The translations under genes and the position numbers were made by a program. From Scatomorpha stercorigallinarum (GTDB lineage Bacteria; Bacillota; Clostridia; Oscillospirales; Oscillospiraceae): a stretch of DNA of 64,000 bases. The notes under the pieces are model-generated. The model was not told the origin of the DNA, searched no databases, and saw nothing but the letters and a program-made list of their open reading frames with translations. The stretch is taken from positions 1 through 64,000 of the forward strand of contig CALXGN010000011.1 of the NCBI GenBank assembly GCA_944387865.1. Direction: 5' to 3'. The first letter of the stretch is position 1, and the number at the start of each line of letters is the position of its first letter. Positions 14,366-21,994 of the stretch are shown here, piece after piece.

Positions 14366-14800
14366 GTGAACGAAAAAACCTTGACCGATACTGCGCGCGT
14401 TGCAATAATGTATATTGGCAGTTTGGCCGGCACGCTTTTCACCCGTGTAGATGAGTTGACCTGGACCCTCATAGGGTTTATGACGGCGGACTACATCACC
14501 GGCATGGTCTGTGCGTTTTGCAGCAAGAGCCTGTCCAGCAAAACGGGTGCAAGGGGCATTGCGAAAAAGTTTGCGATACTGTGCATTGTCGCCGTGTCTA
14601 CGGCCATGGGTAGCACGATTTTGGGGACGGGCGCGCTTGGCAGCGCCGTTACGCTGTACTATATCTCCAATGAGGGGCTATCTATTATTGAAAACTGCGT
14701 GAAAATTGGTATACCCGTGCCAGCGGCCCTAAAAAGAGCCATTACCAATATCTGCTCTGAGGCAGACGGAAAAGGGCAGACGAAAGATAAGGGAAAATGA
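14366..14800 (+). CDS. Phage-type holin, TcdE-like (Phage_holin_4_1)
   Basis: 144 aa, GTG start; AAGGAGG at 14346-14352 is rather far (13 bases), so the start is uncertain by a few codons. Hydrophobic spans are visible at about residues 10-25, 30-50, 65-83 and 87-100. Family signatures are TADYITG, LSSKTGARGIAKK and YYISNEGLSIIEN followed by a short helix. The charged Lys/Gly C-tail is typical. Holins of this family include TcdE, which supports release of signal-less toxins. A 10-codon frame (MERSMWNKEA) starts at 14325 near the predicted transcript start and stops at the SD; it could be a leader peptide. Likely role: export or release of the SH3-peptidases (inference). Confidence 0.85.
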   Translation: MNEKTLTDTARVAIMYIGSLAGTLFTRVDELTWTLIGFMTADYITGMVCAFCSKSLSSKTGARGIAKKFAILCIVAVSTAMGSTILGTGALGSAVTLYYISNEGLSIIENCVKIGIPVPAALKRAITNICSEADGKGQTKDKGK

Positions 14801-14847
14801 CAAGATACATGCAGCGGCAAATACGGCTTTATCGGGAAGACGCAAGC

Positions 14848-14875
14848 GGCAGCGCCAATAGGCGTTGCCGTTTTT
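14848..14875 (+). terminator. Intrinsic terminator after the holin gene
   Basis: GGCAGCGCC, AATA, GGCGTTGCC, then GTTTTTATT. GCAAGC/GCTTGC flanks can extend the stem. Confidence 0.85.
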
Positions 14876-15371
14876 ATTGCTTGCGCCGGCACAGACAGAA
14901 TTCAGAAAATTTGCCGAGGGTGTCATAATTTGCCCTTTCCCGCTGCCTATACAGTGAGAAGCAAAACTTCTTGAGAGAGTCATTAAACTTCACAACTGAA
15001 TACACGGTGCAGGAGTTAACTGCCCGCGTGGGTTGAGAGGCCCAGCGACATGGGGCGCGGCGCGATGACGGATATGGCGTACCGCCATATCACGAGCGAT
15101 CAACGCGGCCCCGAAAACGGCTTTGGCAAGCCGCTTCGCCATGAAAGCGCGGGCAGACAATAAATTCTCGCGCAAGCGCTCCCGTAGACTTGGGGGCAAC
15201 CCTGCTGCGCACGGCTAGACCGACGCCTCGGAGTTGAGACAGCTTCGCCAAAAGCAGCTTCTGTATCCCCCTACCCGCCGGGGCGCGTGGCAAATACGGT
15301 GGGGCGCACTTTGCATATAGTTCTGTATTTCTGAGCATAATTTGACTTATCAGTTAACGAGGAGGCATAAA
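14876..15371 (+). ncRNA. Non-coding interval, candidate large structured RNA
   Basis: About 495 bases with no plausible gene. Inside are local hairpins (AGAAG/CTTCT; GATATGGCG-TAC-CGCCATATC; CGGCTT/AAGCCG) and a long-range perfect 9-bp pairing, CTGCCCGCG near 15018 with CGCGGGCAG near 15153, closing a multi-branched domain. Large phage-associated RNAs such as ROOL or GOLLD occur in similar settings, but I cannot match it to one. A weak promoter-like CATAAT lies near 14930. The interval ends at the SD of the next small gene. Confidence 0.35.
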
Positions 15372-15533
15372 ATGTCCACCACTGAATACCGGACGCAGAT
15401 ATCCACTGTGAGGATACATGACGACATGTGCGTTAATGCGCCCGAGCGCTGGGCCGAACAGCTGAGCTTCATCGTATCGGAGTCATACAAAAGACGCAGC
15501 GGTGAGCGGATCGTTTTCAAGCCGGCGCAGTAA
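15372..15533 (+). CDS. Small hypothetical protein before the recombinase
   Basis: 53 aa from MSTTEYRTQISTVRIHDD, with GAGGAGG upstream. Basic C-terminus (SYKRRSGERIVFKPAQ), no membrane segment. Too short for a firm family. Position just before a serine recombinase suggests an element-encoded accessory factor, which is inference only. Confidence 0.5.
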   Translation: MSTTEYRTQISTVRIHDDMCVNAPERWAEQLSFIVSESYKRRSGERIVFKPAQ

Positions 15534-15591
15534 GGGTGTTGGGCGCATGTCTTCCGGGATATGCGTCCATAATTTGGAGCCGGCCGCAGCC

Positions 15592-15620
15592 TTGAATGTA
15601 CCGGCGAGCGAGTTTATAAT
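15592..15620 (+). promoter_or_regulatory. SigA-type promoter of the recombinase
   Basis: TTGAAT (15592-15597), 17-base spacer, TATAAT (15615-15620), 20 bases before the recombinase ATG. Confidence 0.7.
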
Positions 15621-15640
15621 AGTTGGCGAAGGAGGCAGCT

Positions 15641-17179
15641 ATGGAGCAATATGCAAAGTATCTCCGTAAATCCCGCTTTGACCGCGACTATGCCGAACTG
15701 AGTATTGAGGAAACGCTTAAAAGGCATGAGCAGATCCTGGACAAGCTGGCTCAGGACAGGGGATACCATATTGCGAAAACGTACTATGAGGTCGTTTCGG
15801 GCGAGTCGATCGCCGCCAGGCCGGAAATCCAAAAGCTTCTCGAAGAGGTGAACGCGGGCCTGTACACCGGGGTGCTGGTCGTTGACCTTGAACGTCTGGC
15901 AAGAGGCAACAGCGCCGATCAGGCTTACATCAGCCAGGTTTTCCAGTTCTCTGAGACGAAGATCGTAACGCCGATGAAGGTGTACGATCCGACCAACGAA
16001 TTTGATGAGGAGTATTTTGAATTCGGGCTCTTCATGAGCCGCAGGGAATACAAAACCATCAACCGCCGTCTGATACGTGGCCGCGACAGCTCGGCTTCTG
16101 AGGGGAAATACATCAGCAGCATCGCGCCCTACGGATACAAGAGGGTAAAGCTCGAAAATGAAAAGGGCTTTACGCTTGAGCCTGTTCCGGAGGAGGCCGA
16201 AGTCGTAAAGCGCGTGTTCAATATGTATCTGCATCATGCCGGTACTAAAATAATAGCCAACAGGCTCAACGACGACGGCGTACCTACCCGGCACGGCGGG
16301 CTTTGGGAGTATTCGACCATAGCGCAGATGCTCTCGAACGAAGTGTACATGGGCAAGATCAGACGAGGCTGGTCGAAACAGTTTAAAACGATCGAGGACG
16401 GCGTTGTAAAAAAACATATCCGGCGTGCCAAGCCCGGAGCGGACTACAAGCTCTACGACGGCCTGCACCCGCCGCTTATAAGCGAAGAGACGTTTTGCGC
16501 CGCCCAGACGATCAGGGAGGAGAACTACCCCAGCGCCAGGGTGAAACGGGAAACTGAGCTGCAAAACGCTTTTGCTGGGCTTATTTTCTGCGCAAAGTGC
16601 GGAAAGAGGATCGGGCGCACGACCGGCACGGTGTCACGCGGGGCGATTCCCCGGCTGAGATGCGTAAACGGGCGCAACTGCCACAACGTGAGCGCCGACT
16701 ACGATGTCGTGGAGCGCGAGATAATCTCGGCCCTGCGCAGCTGGTATTCGGGGTATAAAGTCCGGATCACCACCAGCGGCTTTGCCGACGACATCGAGCG
16801 CTGCAGGAAGCAGATGAGCAAGCTCGACGACGAGCTGGCACGCCTGAACGCACAGCTTGAAATGGCATACAATCTGGTCGAGTGCGGAGAGTATACGCTG
16901 GAACTGTTCAAGGCCAGGCGCGCCAAGATACACGGCGAGATCGAAACGGCCCAGGCCAGGCGAAATGGTCTCGAAGCGATGTTGAGCAAGCTTGAGACCG
17001 GCAACGCCGAGCAGAGCAGTTTTATCCCCAACACAGAGAAGCTCCTGGAAAGCTACGGCGAGATGACCGTTAAAGAGCGAAATGACCTTTTGAAAACGAT
17101 ACTCCATAAAATTGTCTATTTTAAGGATGCTGAAGGGAAAATAACCATCGATCTGTACCCAAGGCTTCCTAAATTATAG
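15641..17179 (+). CDS. Large serine recombinase (integrase)
   Basis: 512 aa; ATG 15641 with GGAGG at 15631-15635. N-terminal resolvase domain with the catalytic Ser11 in KYLRKSR, then VVSGESIAARPEIQKLLEEV, DLERLARG and a recombinase domain (SIAPYGYKRV, NRLNDDGVPTRHGG). A zinc-ribbon follows (FCAKCGKRIG ... LRCVNGRNC), then a coiled coil (about residues 390-460). This is the full domain order of phage/ICE integrases that recombine attP and attB. att sites usually lie beside the gene, here most likely just downstream, where a host gene tail appears. It marks the right edge of the accessory region. Confidence 0.93.
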   Translation: MEQYAKYLRKSRFDRDYAELSIEETLKRHEQILDKLAQDRGYHIAKTYYEVVSGESIAARPEIQKLLEEVNAGLYTGVLVVDLERLARGNSADQAYISQVFQFSETKIVTPMKVYDPTNEFDEEYFEFGLFMSRREYKTINRRLIRGRDSSASEGKYISSIAPYGYKRVKLENEKGFTLEPVPEEAEVVKRVFNMYLHHAGTKIIANRLNDDGVPTRHGGLWEYSTIAQMLSNEVYMGKIRRGWSKQFKTIEDGVVKKHIRRAKPGADYKLYDGLHPPLISEETFCAAQTIREENYPSARVKRETELQNAFAGLIFCAKCGKRIGRTTGTVSRGAIPRLRCVNGRNCHNVSADYDVVEREIISALRSWYSGYKVRITTSGFADDIERCRKQMSKLDDELARLNAQLEMAYNLVECGEYTLELFKARRAKIHGEIETAQARRNGLEAMLSKLETGNAEQSSFIPNTEKLLESYGEMTVKERNDLLKTILHKIVYFKDAEGKITIDLYPRLPKL

Positions 17180-17214
17180 AAGAATGTCGGCATCAACGGC
17201 GTACTCACGTTCTT

Positions 17215-17301
17215 GTAAACGACCCGGCGCGGGGGTATGGGATACCGATATATTCCATGCTGGCCGCGGCGGAGTCCATCGAGCAGCGCGACGCGGCGTA
17301 A
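17215..17301 (+). pseudogene. Possible 3' tail of a host gene cut by the element
   Basis: Just after the recombinase, a + frame reads VNDPARGYGIPIYSML and ends with EQRDAA-stop at 17299-17301, followed by a terminator. A protein C-terminus right beside a serine integrase fits an attR junction inside a host gene. The gene family is not recognised, and no start is present. Confidence 0.35.
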
Positions 17302-17358
17302 GATCCGCCGTCAGCCGTCAGCCCATGCGCCCTGGCCGTGCAGCGGGCAGATATATGC

Positions 17359-17393
17359 AAAAAAGCCGCGGAGCTTTTGCTCCGCGGCTTTTT
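17359..17393. terminator. Bidirectional intrinsic terminator
   Basis: AAAAAAGCCGCGGAGC, short T-rich loop, GCTCCGCGGCTTTTTT. It ends both the fragment on + and the CD1247-family gene on -. Confidence 0.9.
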
Positions 17394-17409
17394 GGTGCGT
17401 GGCGCGGCG

Positions 17410-17880
17410 TTATTCGCCGTCCTTGTCCTCTTCCGGCTGCTCTTCGTCGTCGGTGGCGATGCCGTCGAACTCAAGGGTCTCGCCGCAGTTGGGGCACTCG
17501 ATGGCGCCCAGGTCGAGCACATCCTCGTCGATGGTGATGGTGTTGCCGCAGGCCGGGCAGGTGACCTCGTAAAACACCGGCTCGTCGCCGCAGCAGCAGC
17601 ACTCGCCGTCATCGTCGTCCCAGTCCTCGTCCTCGTCCTCGTCGTCCTCATCGTCATCGTCGTCGTAGACGTAGTCTTCGAGGTCCTCAAGGTCGTCGCT
17701 CACCTGGTCGATGGCCTCGCCCAGGTCCCAGGCGTTGCTCTCCAGGTCGGCGATGTCACCGGCCAGCTCTTCCAGCGTGTCGATGATGGCGGCGAAGAGC
17801 TTGCCTTCCTTGGACTTCTTGTCGATGTCCAGGCCTTCGGCCAGGCCCTTCAGATAGGCTACTTTTTCGGAAGCGGTCAT
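17410..17880 (-). CDS. CD1247-family acidic zinc-ribbon protein
   Basis: 156 aa. The N-terminal helical domain (TASEKVAYLKGLAEGLDID, DTLEELAGDIADLE) is followed by a very acidic tract of Asp/Glu (about residues 70-90) and a CCCCG element. Then comes a zinc ribbon with two CxxC pairs (CPACGNTI, CPNCGETL) and an acidic tail. PGAP-type annotation calls such proteins 'CD1247 N-terminal domain-containing'. Function unknown. It sits 33 bases downstream of efp on the same strand, a common arrangement in clostridia. Confidence 0.8.
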   Translation of the reverse strand: MTASEKVAYLKGLAEGLDIDKKSKEGKLFAAIIDTLEELAGDIADLESNAWDLGEAIDQVSDDLEDLEDYVYDDDDDEDDEDEDEDWDDDDGECCCCGDEPVFYEVTCPACGNTITIDEDVLDLGAIECPNCGETLEFDGIATDDEEQPEEDKDGE

Positions 17881-17913
17881 GTTTTTCCTCCGTTGGCAAA
17901 GATTTGCGCGCGA

Positions 17914-18477
17914 TCAGCCCTTGGCGCGCTCGAGGTACTCGCCGGAGCGGGTGTCGATCTTGATTTTGTCGCCCTCGCTGATGAAGAGGGGCACCTTGAC
18001 CTCGGCGCCGGTCTCCACGGTGGCGGGCTTGGTGGCGTTGGTGGCGGTGTTGCCGGCGAAGCCGGGGTCGGTCTGCGTGACGACGAGCTCCACGAAGTTG
18101 GGCGGCTCAACGGCGAACACCTTGCCCTTGTAGCTCATGACGACGCACACCATGTTCTCCTTGACGAACTTGAAACTGTCGCCCAGCAGGCTCTCATCGA
18201 TGGGGACGAGCTCGTAGGTCTCAGGGTCCATGAAGTAATAGAGGTTGCCGTCGGCATAGCTGAACTCCATGCTCTTGCGCTCGATGGTGGCTTCCTCGAA
18301 CTTCGCGGTGGGGTTGAAGCTGGTCTCCACGACCGCGCCGGTGATGACGTTCTTCATCTTGGTGCGGACAAAGGCCGCGCCCTTGCCGGGCTTGACGTGC
18401 TGGAACTCGACGACCTGCATGACCTGGCCGTCCATCTCGAAGGTAACGCCGTTACGGAAATCGCCTGCGGATATCAT
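17914..18477 (-). CDS. efp: Elongation factor P
   Basis: 187 aa. Start at MISAGDFRNGVTFEMDGQ with GGAGG upstream; the longer upstream frame (MVIRLNTPQEAKY) is non-homologous. KOW-like N-domain with the modified loop region HVKPGKGAAFVRTK, followed by the two OB domains (ESLLGDSFKFVKENM, VPLFISEGDKIKIDTRSGEY). EF-P relieves ribosome stalling at polyproline. The Lys at the loop tip (KPGKG) is present. Full length. Confidence 0.97.
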   Translation of the reverse strand: MISAGDFRNGVTFEMDGQVMQVVEFQHVKPGKGAAFVRTKMKNVITGAVVETSFNPTAKFEEATIERKSMEFSYADGNLYYFMDPETYELVPIDESLLGDSFKFVKENMVCVVMSYKGKVFAVEPPNFVELVVTQTDPGFAGNTATNATKPATVETGAEVKVPLFISEGDKIKIDTRSGEYLERAKG

Positions 18478-18519
18478 ATATTTTGCCTCCTGTGGTGTGT
18501 TTAGTCTGATAACCAATGT

Positions 18520-18548
18520 ATTTTACACTATAACCGCGCTTTTGGCAA
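18520..18548 (-). promoter_or_regulatory. SigA-type promoter of efp
   Basis: On the minus strand TTGCCA (18548-18543), 17 bases, TAAAAT (18525-18520), about 43 bases before the efp start. Confidence 0.6.
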
Positions 18549-18581
18549 TATGTAATTGCAAATTGGCGGCAAAAACCGCGC

Positions 18582-19934
18582 TCAGCCGCGCTTGCAGCGG
18601 GCGATCTGGCCCTGCATCCAGTGGAACGAGTCCTTTTTCAGCCTCTCGCAGGTGCGGAAATCGACATAGGCGAGGCCGAAGCGCGCGTCAAAGCCGCGGC
18701 TCCACTCAAAATTGTCCGTCAGTGCCCAGTAGTAATAGCCGCGCAGGTCCACGCCGGCGTCCAGCGCCCGGCGCAGCGCGAGCAGGTAGCGCTCCAGGAA
18801 GTCTATGCGCCCCGGGTCGTGCACCTGCCCGTCCAGGCTCACCACGTCCGCGCAGGCCACGCCGTTTTCCGAGATGTAGAACGGCAACCGGTAGCGCTCG
18901 TAAAGTATGCGCACGCCCCAGTCGAGGGCCTCCGGCGTCACTGGCCAGCCGATGGCCGTGCGCGGGAAGCCGGGCCAGCGCCCGGCGAACTCGAAGCCGC
19001 CATCCACGGCGCGCACGGCGTGGGCGTTATAGATGTTGATGCCCAGGGCGTCCGGCACGGCGTGCATCGTCTCCAGCTCCTCCGGCGTGACGGAGGCCGC
19101 CAGCGGCTCCGCGGCCGTCCCCGCGCAGTGCGGGTAGCGGCCGAAGCAGATGGGGTCGAGCAGCCAGTGGTGGGTGAACGCCCAGTCGCCGCCGTTGGTG
19201 GAGAAGCAGGCCGCGCGGGCGGCGGCGATGTCCTCCGGCGTCTCCTCCAGCGGGTAGCAGGCCCGCCCGGTGGAGGCGATGGCCACCACGGCGTGCGGGT
19301 CGGCGGCCTTTATCGCCCGCTGGGCGAGGCCGTGGGCCAGCTGCTGGTTCACCAGCACGCGGAACTGCCCCGCTGCGTCCAGCTTGCGCCCCGGCGCGTG
19401 TACGCCGTCGCCATAGCTGATGCCCACGGTACACTGCGGCTCGTTGAGCGTGTACCAGATGCGCACCCTCCCGCGGAAGCGCGCGGCCATCATGCCCGCG
19501 TAGCGGGCGAAGGCCTCCGCCGTTCCGCACACGGTCCAGCCGCCGCGGTCCTCCGCCGCCTGCGGCAGCTCCCAGTGATAGAGCGTCACCGCCGGCTCGA
19601 TGCCGGCAGCCAGCAGCGCGTCCACCAGGCGCTCATAGTAGGCGATGCCCGCCTCGTTCCAGCGCCCGTCCGCCTGCGGGTCGATGCGCGCCCAGCTGGC
19701 GGAGAAGCGGTAGCTATCCGCCCCCAGCTCGCGCAGCAGCGCCACATCCTCCGCCCAGCGGTGGTAGGAGTCGCAGGCGACGTCGCCGTTCCAGCCGTCG
19801 GCGATCTTGCCCGGCGTGTGCGTGAAAGTGTCCCATACCGAGGGCCCGCCGCCGTCCGCGGTGGCCCAGCCTTCGACCTGATAGGCGCTCGAAGCGGCGC
19901 CCCAGAGGAAATCGCGCGGGAAGGGGATGTTCAT
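18582..19934 (-). CDS. GH1 beta-glucosidase/6-phospho-beta-glucosidase
   Basis: 450 aa from MNIPFPRDFLWGAASSAYQVEG with AGGAGG upstream; the longer frame runs through a tRNA and is wrong. Family GH1 signatures: the N-terminal FLWGAASSAYQ, acid/base Glu165 in YTLNEPQ, nucleophile Glu356 in YISENGVA and YYYWALTDNFEWSRGF near the end. It hydrolyses beta-glucosides in the cytoplasm. I see no clear residue set to separate phospho- from non-phospho substrates; the TDNFEW ending leans to plain beta-glucosidase. No transporter is adjacent. Confidence 0.93.
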   Translation of the reverse strand: MNIPFPRDFLWGAASSAYQVEGWATADGGGPSVWDTFTHTPGKIADGWNGDVACDSYHRWAEDVALLRELGADSYRFSASWARIDPQADGRWNEAGIAYYERLVDALLAAGIEPAVTLYHWELPQAAEDRGGWTVCGTAEAFARYAGMMAARFRGRVRIWYTLNEPQCTVGISYGDGVHAPGRKLDAAGQFRVLVNQQLAHGLAQRAIKAADPHAVVAIASTGRACYPLEETPEDIAAARAACFSTNGGDWAFTHHWLLDPICFGRYPHCAGTAAEPLAASVTPEELETMHAVPDALGINIYNAHAVRAVDGGFEFAGRWPGFPRTAIGWPVTPEALDWGVRILYERYRLPFYISENGVACADVVSLDGQVHDPGRIDFLERYLLALRRALDAGVDLRGYYYWALTDNFEWSRGFDARFGLAYVDFRTCERLKKDSFHWMQGQIARCKRG

Positions 19935-19990
19935 CGCTGTCCTCCTTGTCCTGCCGGCGGCCGCGGGCATTCCCCGCCGGCGCTGCCTGT

Positions 19991-20075
19991 TGGTGCGGGT
20001 AGTGGGGGTCGAACCCACACGGATCGCTCCACAGGAACCTAAATCCTGCGCGTCTGCCAATTCCGCCATACCCGC
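19991..20075 (-). tRNA. tRNA-Leu (UAG anticodon)
   Basis: Reads on the minus strand from GCGGGTATGGCGGAATTGGC to ACCCGCACCA, with encoded CCA (19991-19993). Anticodon loop TTTAGGT gives UAG, long variable arm, TTCGACC T-loop. Intact cloverleaf. Confidence 0.95.
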
Positions 20076-20076
20076 A
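20037..20076. repeat. 40-bp direct repeat, copy in the intact tRNA (att-like)
   Basis: The 5' half of tRNA-Leu up to the anticodon loop. The identical 40 bases recur at 20919-20958, 882 bases away, flanking one AT-rich gene. Confidence 0.85.
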
Positions 20077-20147
20077 TATTCAGTTTCCCTCTATTTTTAC
20101 TCGGGGAGGGATTGCCCGAGGCGGAGCATTATGCTTGATCCGCGTCT

Positions 20148-20174
20148 ATAAAAACAGGCCGAGCCTGTTTTTAT
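20148..20174. terminator. Hairpin terminator overlapping the stop of the inserted gene
   Basis: ATAAAAACAGGC, CGA, GCCTGTTTTTAT. It overlaps the TAA at 20171-20173 and has T-runs in both directions. Confidence 0.85.
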
Positions 20175-20881
20175 CTGCACAATCCTTTTTGGCCAAAAGG
20201 TCCGGACAACAAGCTGTTCAACGCAGTATCAATCATTTTCTGGTGATCTGGCCTTGCCGCAAGTAGGATATAATCCCGCACGGAACATTTTGGGAATGTG
20301 ATCTTGGAAAAAGGGCAGTCACACAAATCACTTTGAGTGTTCAACATTTCTCTTATCCAGCTGAAATATATATCTTCGACTTTTCTCTGGCGATGGTTGT
20401 AGAACACAACACTGATCCCCTGTGCAGTATAATCTGCAATCTCATCCAAAAAAATATATTTCACACTTTTGGCAGAACCTTTGCCAACACTTTTCACCAA
20501 AAGTCCGTTGTCAGGGTCAAGGAACACGATGTCGCAAGCGGACAGCGCAAAAACAGCACGGCGATGCCACGCAAGACGATCTTCCTTAAACGGAACCTCG
20601 TCAGAAAACCAAATAGCATCCACAAGTCCGGCATCCTGCAGTTTATGGATCGTTCGGTCGGCTATGGGAAGATGAGAGATCGCAGACAGTTTTTCTGCCA
20701 ATTGCTGGTCGCAAACAAAATACTTCTGGGGAATGTGATATTTTCCATCATCCTGCTTTTCAAAGCTCTGCGGATAAGTTCGATACCAGTTCACACCGAT
20801 TTTGAAACCAGCCGCAGAAAGTGCTTTTAACAAGGCAAACTTTCCAAAATCTCCAATATCTCCTGCATAACGGTCCTGCAT
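20171..20881 (-). CDS. Uncharacterised protein in a tRNA-inserted mini-island
   Basis: 236 aa, GGAG eight bases before ATG. The N-terminus MQDRYAGDIGDFGKFALLKA and the central FLDPDNGLLVKSVGKG are features I recall from a widespread uncharacterised family scattered on mobile DNA. Function is unknown; an enzymatic Asp-rich site is possible from DPDNG and FLDEIADY. The gene is much more AT-rich than its 60-70% GC neighbours. It lies alone between two copies of the tRNA-Leu 5' half. It would be transcribed from the original tRNA promoter, with a half-tRNA leader. Confidence 0.7.
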   Translation of the reverse strand: MQDRYAGDIGDFGKFALLKALSAAGFKIGVNWYRTYPQSFEKQDDGKYHIPQKYFVCDQQLAEKLSAISHLPIADRTIHKLQDAGLVDAIWFSDEVPFKEDRLAWHRRAVFALSACDIVFLDPDNGLLVKSVGKGSAKSVKYIFLDEIADYTAQGISVVFYNHRQRKVEDIYFSWIREMLNTQSDLCDCPFSKITFPKCSVRDYILLAARPDHQKMIDTALNSLLSGPFGQKGLCR

Positions 20882-20918
20882 GGTCGTTTCTCCGAAAATC
20901 CTTCACTAAGGTGACAGC

Positions 20919-20957
20919 ACCTAAATCCTGCGCGTCTGCCAATTCCGCCATACCCGC
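20919..20957 (-). pseudogene. tRNA-Leu 5' half left by insertion
   Basis: GCGGGTATGGCGGAATTGGC through ATTTAGGT is identical to the intact tRNA, then diverges (GCTGTCACC). The repeat extends one base further to 20958. No acceptor 3' strand, so it cannot form a tRNA. It is the upstream scar of an integration at the anticodon loop. Confidence 0.85.
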
Positions 20958-20958
20958 A
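20919..20958. repeat. 40-bp direct repeat, outer copy (att-like)
   Basis: Identical to 20037-20076. Together the two copies bound the 236-aa gene and the shifted tRNA promoter. Confidence 0.85.
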
Positions 20959-21066
20959 CATACGTGTCCATGATACTATGTCCGGCGGCCAAAGTCAATT
21001 CCCCGCTTGACTTTGGCCGCGCGGCAGGTTTATCATACTGTAAAACATTAAAACGAGGTGTTGGAT

Positions 21067-21777
21067 ATGCTGGGCGCTCTTGCCAACAGCGCCGGCGTGC
21101 TCTTCGGCGGCCTTCTGGGCGCGCTGCTGGGCAGCCGCATAAAAGAAAAGTATACCTCTTCCCTGCTCAGCGCGCTCGCCCTCGCCAGCGTGGGCCTCGG
21201 CGTCGTCTACTGCGTTGAAACGGCGGACGCGCTCTGCCTCATCGTCTGCGTCTCCGTCGGGACGCTCATCGGCGAGCTGCTGCGGATAGACGACGGGGTG
21301 GAGGCCCTCGGGGCCCTGGCCGGGCGGCTCGCCGGGCGCGCCGGCGGCAGCGGCGGCGGCTTTACCCAGGCCTTCGTATCGTGCAGCATCCTCTACTGCG
21401 TGGGCAGCATGTCCGTCATGGGCAGCGTGCAGGCCGGCATAAGCGGCGACAACAGCCTCCTCTTCGCCAAGGCCGTGCTCGACTTCACCGCCTCCCTGGC
21501 CTACGGCGCGGCCCTCGGCATCGGCGTACCGGCGTCCGCCGTCTGCGTGCTTATCGTCGAGGGAGCCATAACCCTGCTCGCCGGCTCCGTCTCCGCGCTG
21601 CTCACCGGCGCTGTGGTGGCGGAGATGTCCGCCGTCGGCGGAGTGCTGCTCATCGGCCTCGGCATAAACCTGCTCGGGCTGCGCGCCGAGCGCCTCAAGG
21701 TCGCCAATATGCTGCCCGGCGTTTTCCTCCCGATTGCCTATATCCCGCTGAGCGAGTGGCTCTCATCTCTGCTCTGA
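21067..21777 (+). CDS. DUF554 membrane protein
   Basis: 236 aa; ATG 21067 has GAGG at 21055-21058, preferred to GTG 21058. Six or seven hydrophobic spans with many small residues (LANSAGVLFGGLLGALLGSR, ALALASVGLGVVY, LIVCVSVGTLIGELL, VGGVLLIGLGINLLGL), the layout of DUF554/YdfK transporters-like proteins. It is near full length for the family. Role unknown. Monocistronic, followed by spo0A after a 217-base gap. Confidence 0.85.
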   Translation: MLGALANSAGVLFGGLLGALLGSRIKEKYTSSLLSALALASVGLGVVYCVETADALCLIVCVSVGTLIGELLRIDDGVEALGALAGRLAGRAGGSGGGFTQAFVSCSILYCVGSMSVMGSVQAGISGDNSLLFAKAVLDFTASLAYGAALGIGVPASAVCVLIVEGAITLLAGSVSALLTGAVVAEMSAVGGVLLIGLGINLLGLRAERLKVANMLPGVFLPIAYIPLSEWLSSLL

Positions 21778-21831
21778 GGGCAGCAAATTGGCAAATTTTC
21801 CCCATCTTTTCGCCGCGGCCATGTCGTTCCG

Positions 21832-21838
21832 TGTCGAA
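21832..21838 (+). promoter_or_regulatory. 0A-box-like TGTCGAA upstream of spo0A
   Basis: TGTCGAA matches the core of Spo0A-binding 0A boxes and lies about 157 bases before the spo0A start, with a TATTAT-like element shortly after. This suggests autoregulation. Confidence 0.45.
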
Positions 21839-21994
21839 TTTTATGTTATTATGTAAATAAGTTTTCTCCTTTTACTACCTCTCTGGCCCTTGCAAAGGGT
21901 GATGATATATGCTAAATTATTACTTACAGAGCGGCAATTCTGCGTAAAAAAATATATTGCAGTCCGTAATTGTAAAATAACGGAGGTAAGTATT

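Noticed and set aside
17205..17690. Thr/Arg-rich minus frame near the CD1247-family gene
   Set aside because: Out-of-frame reading of the Asp/Glu-rich tract.
19934..20069. N-terminal extension of the GH1 enzyme beginning MAELADAQDLG
   Set aside because: That peptide is a translated tRNA-Leu; a strong SD marks the ATG at 19934.
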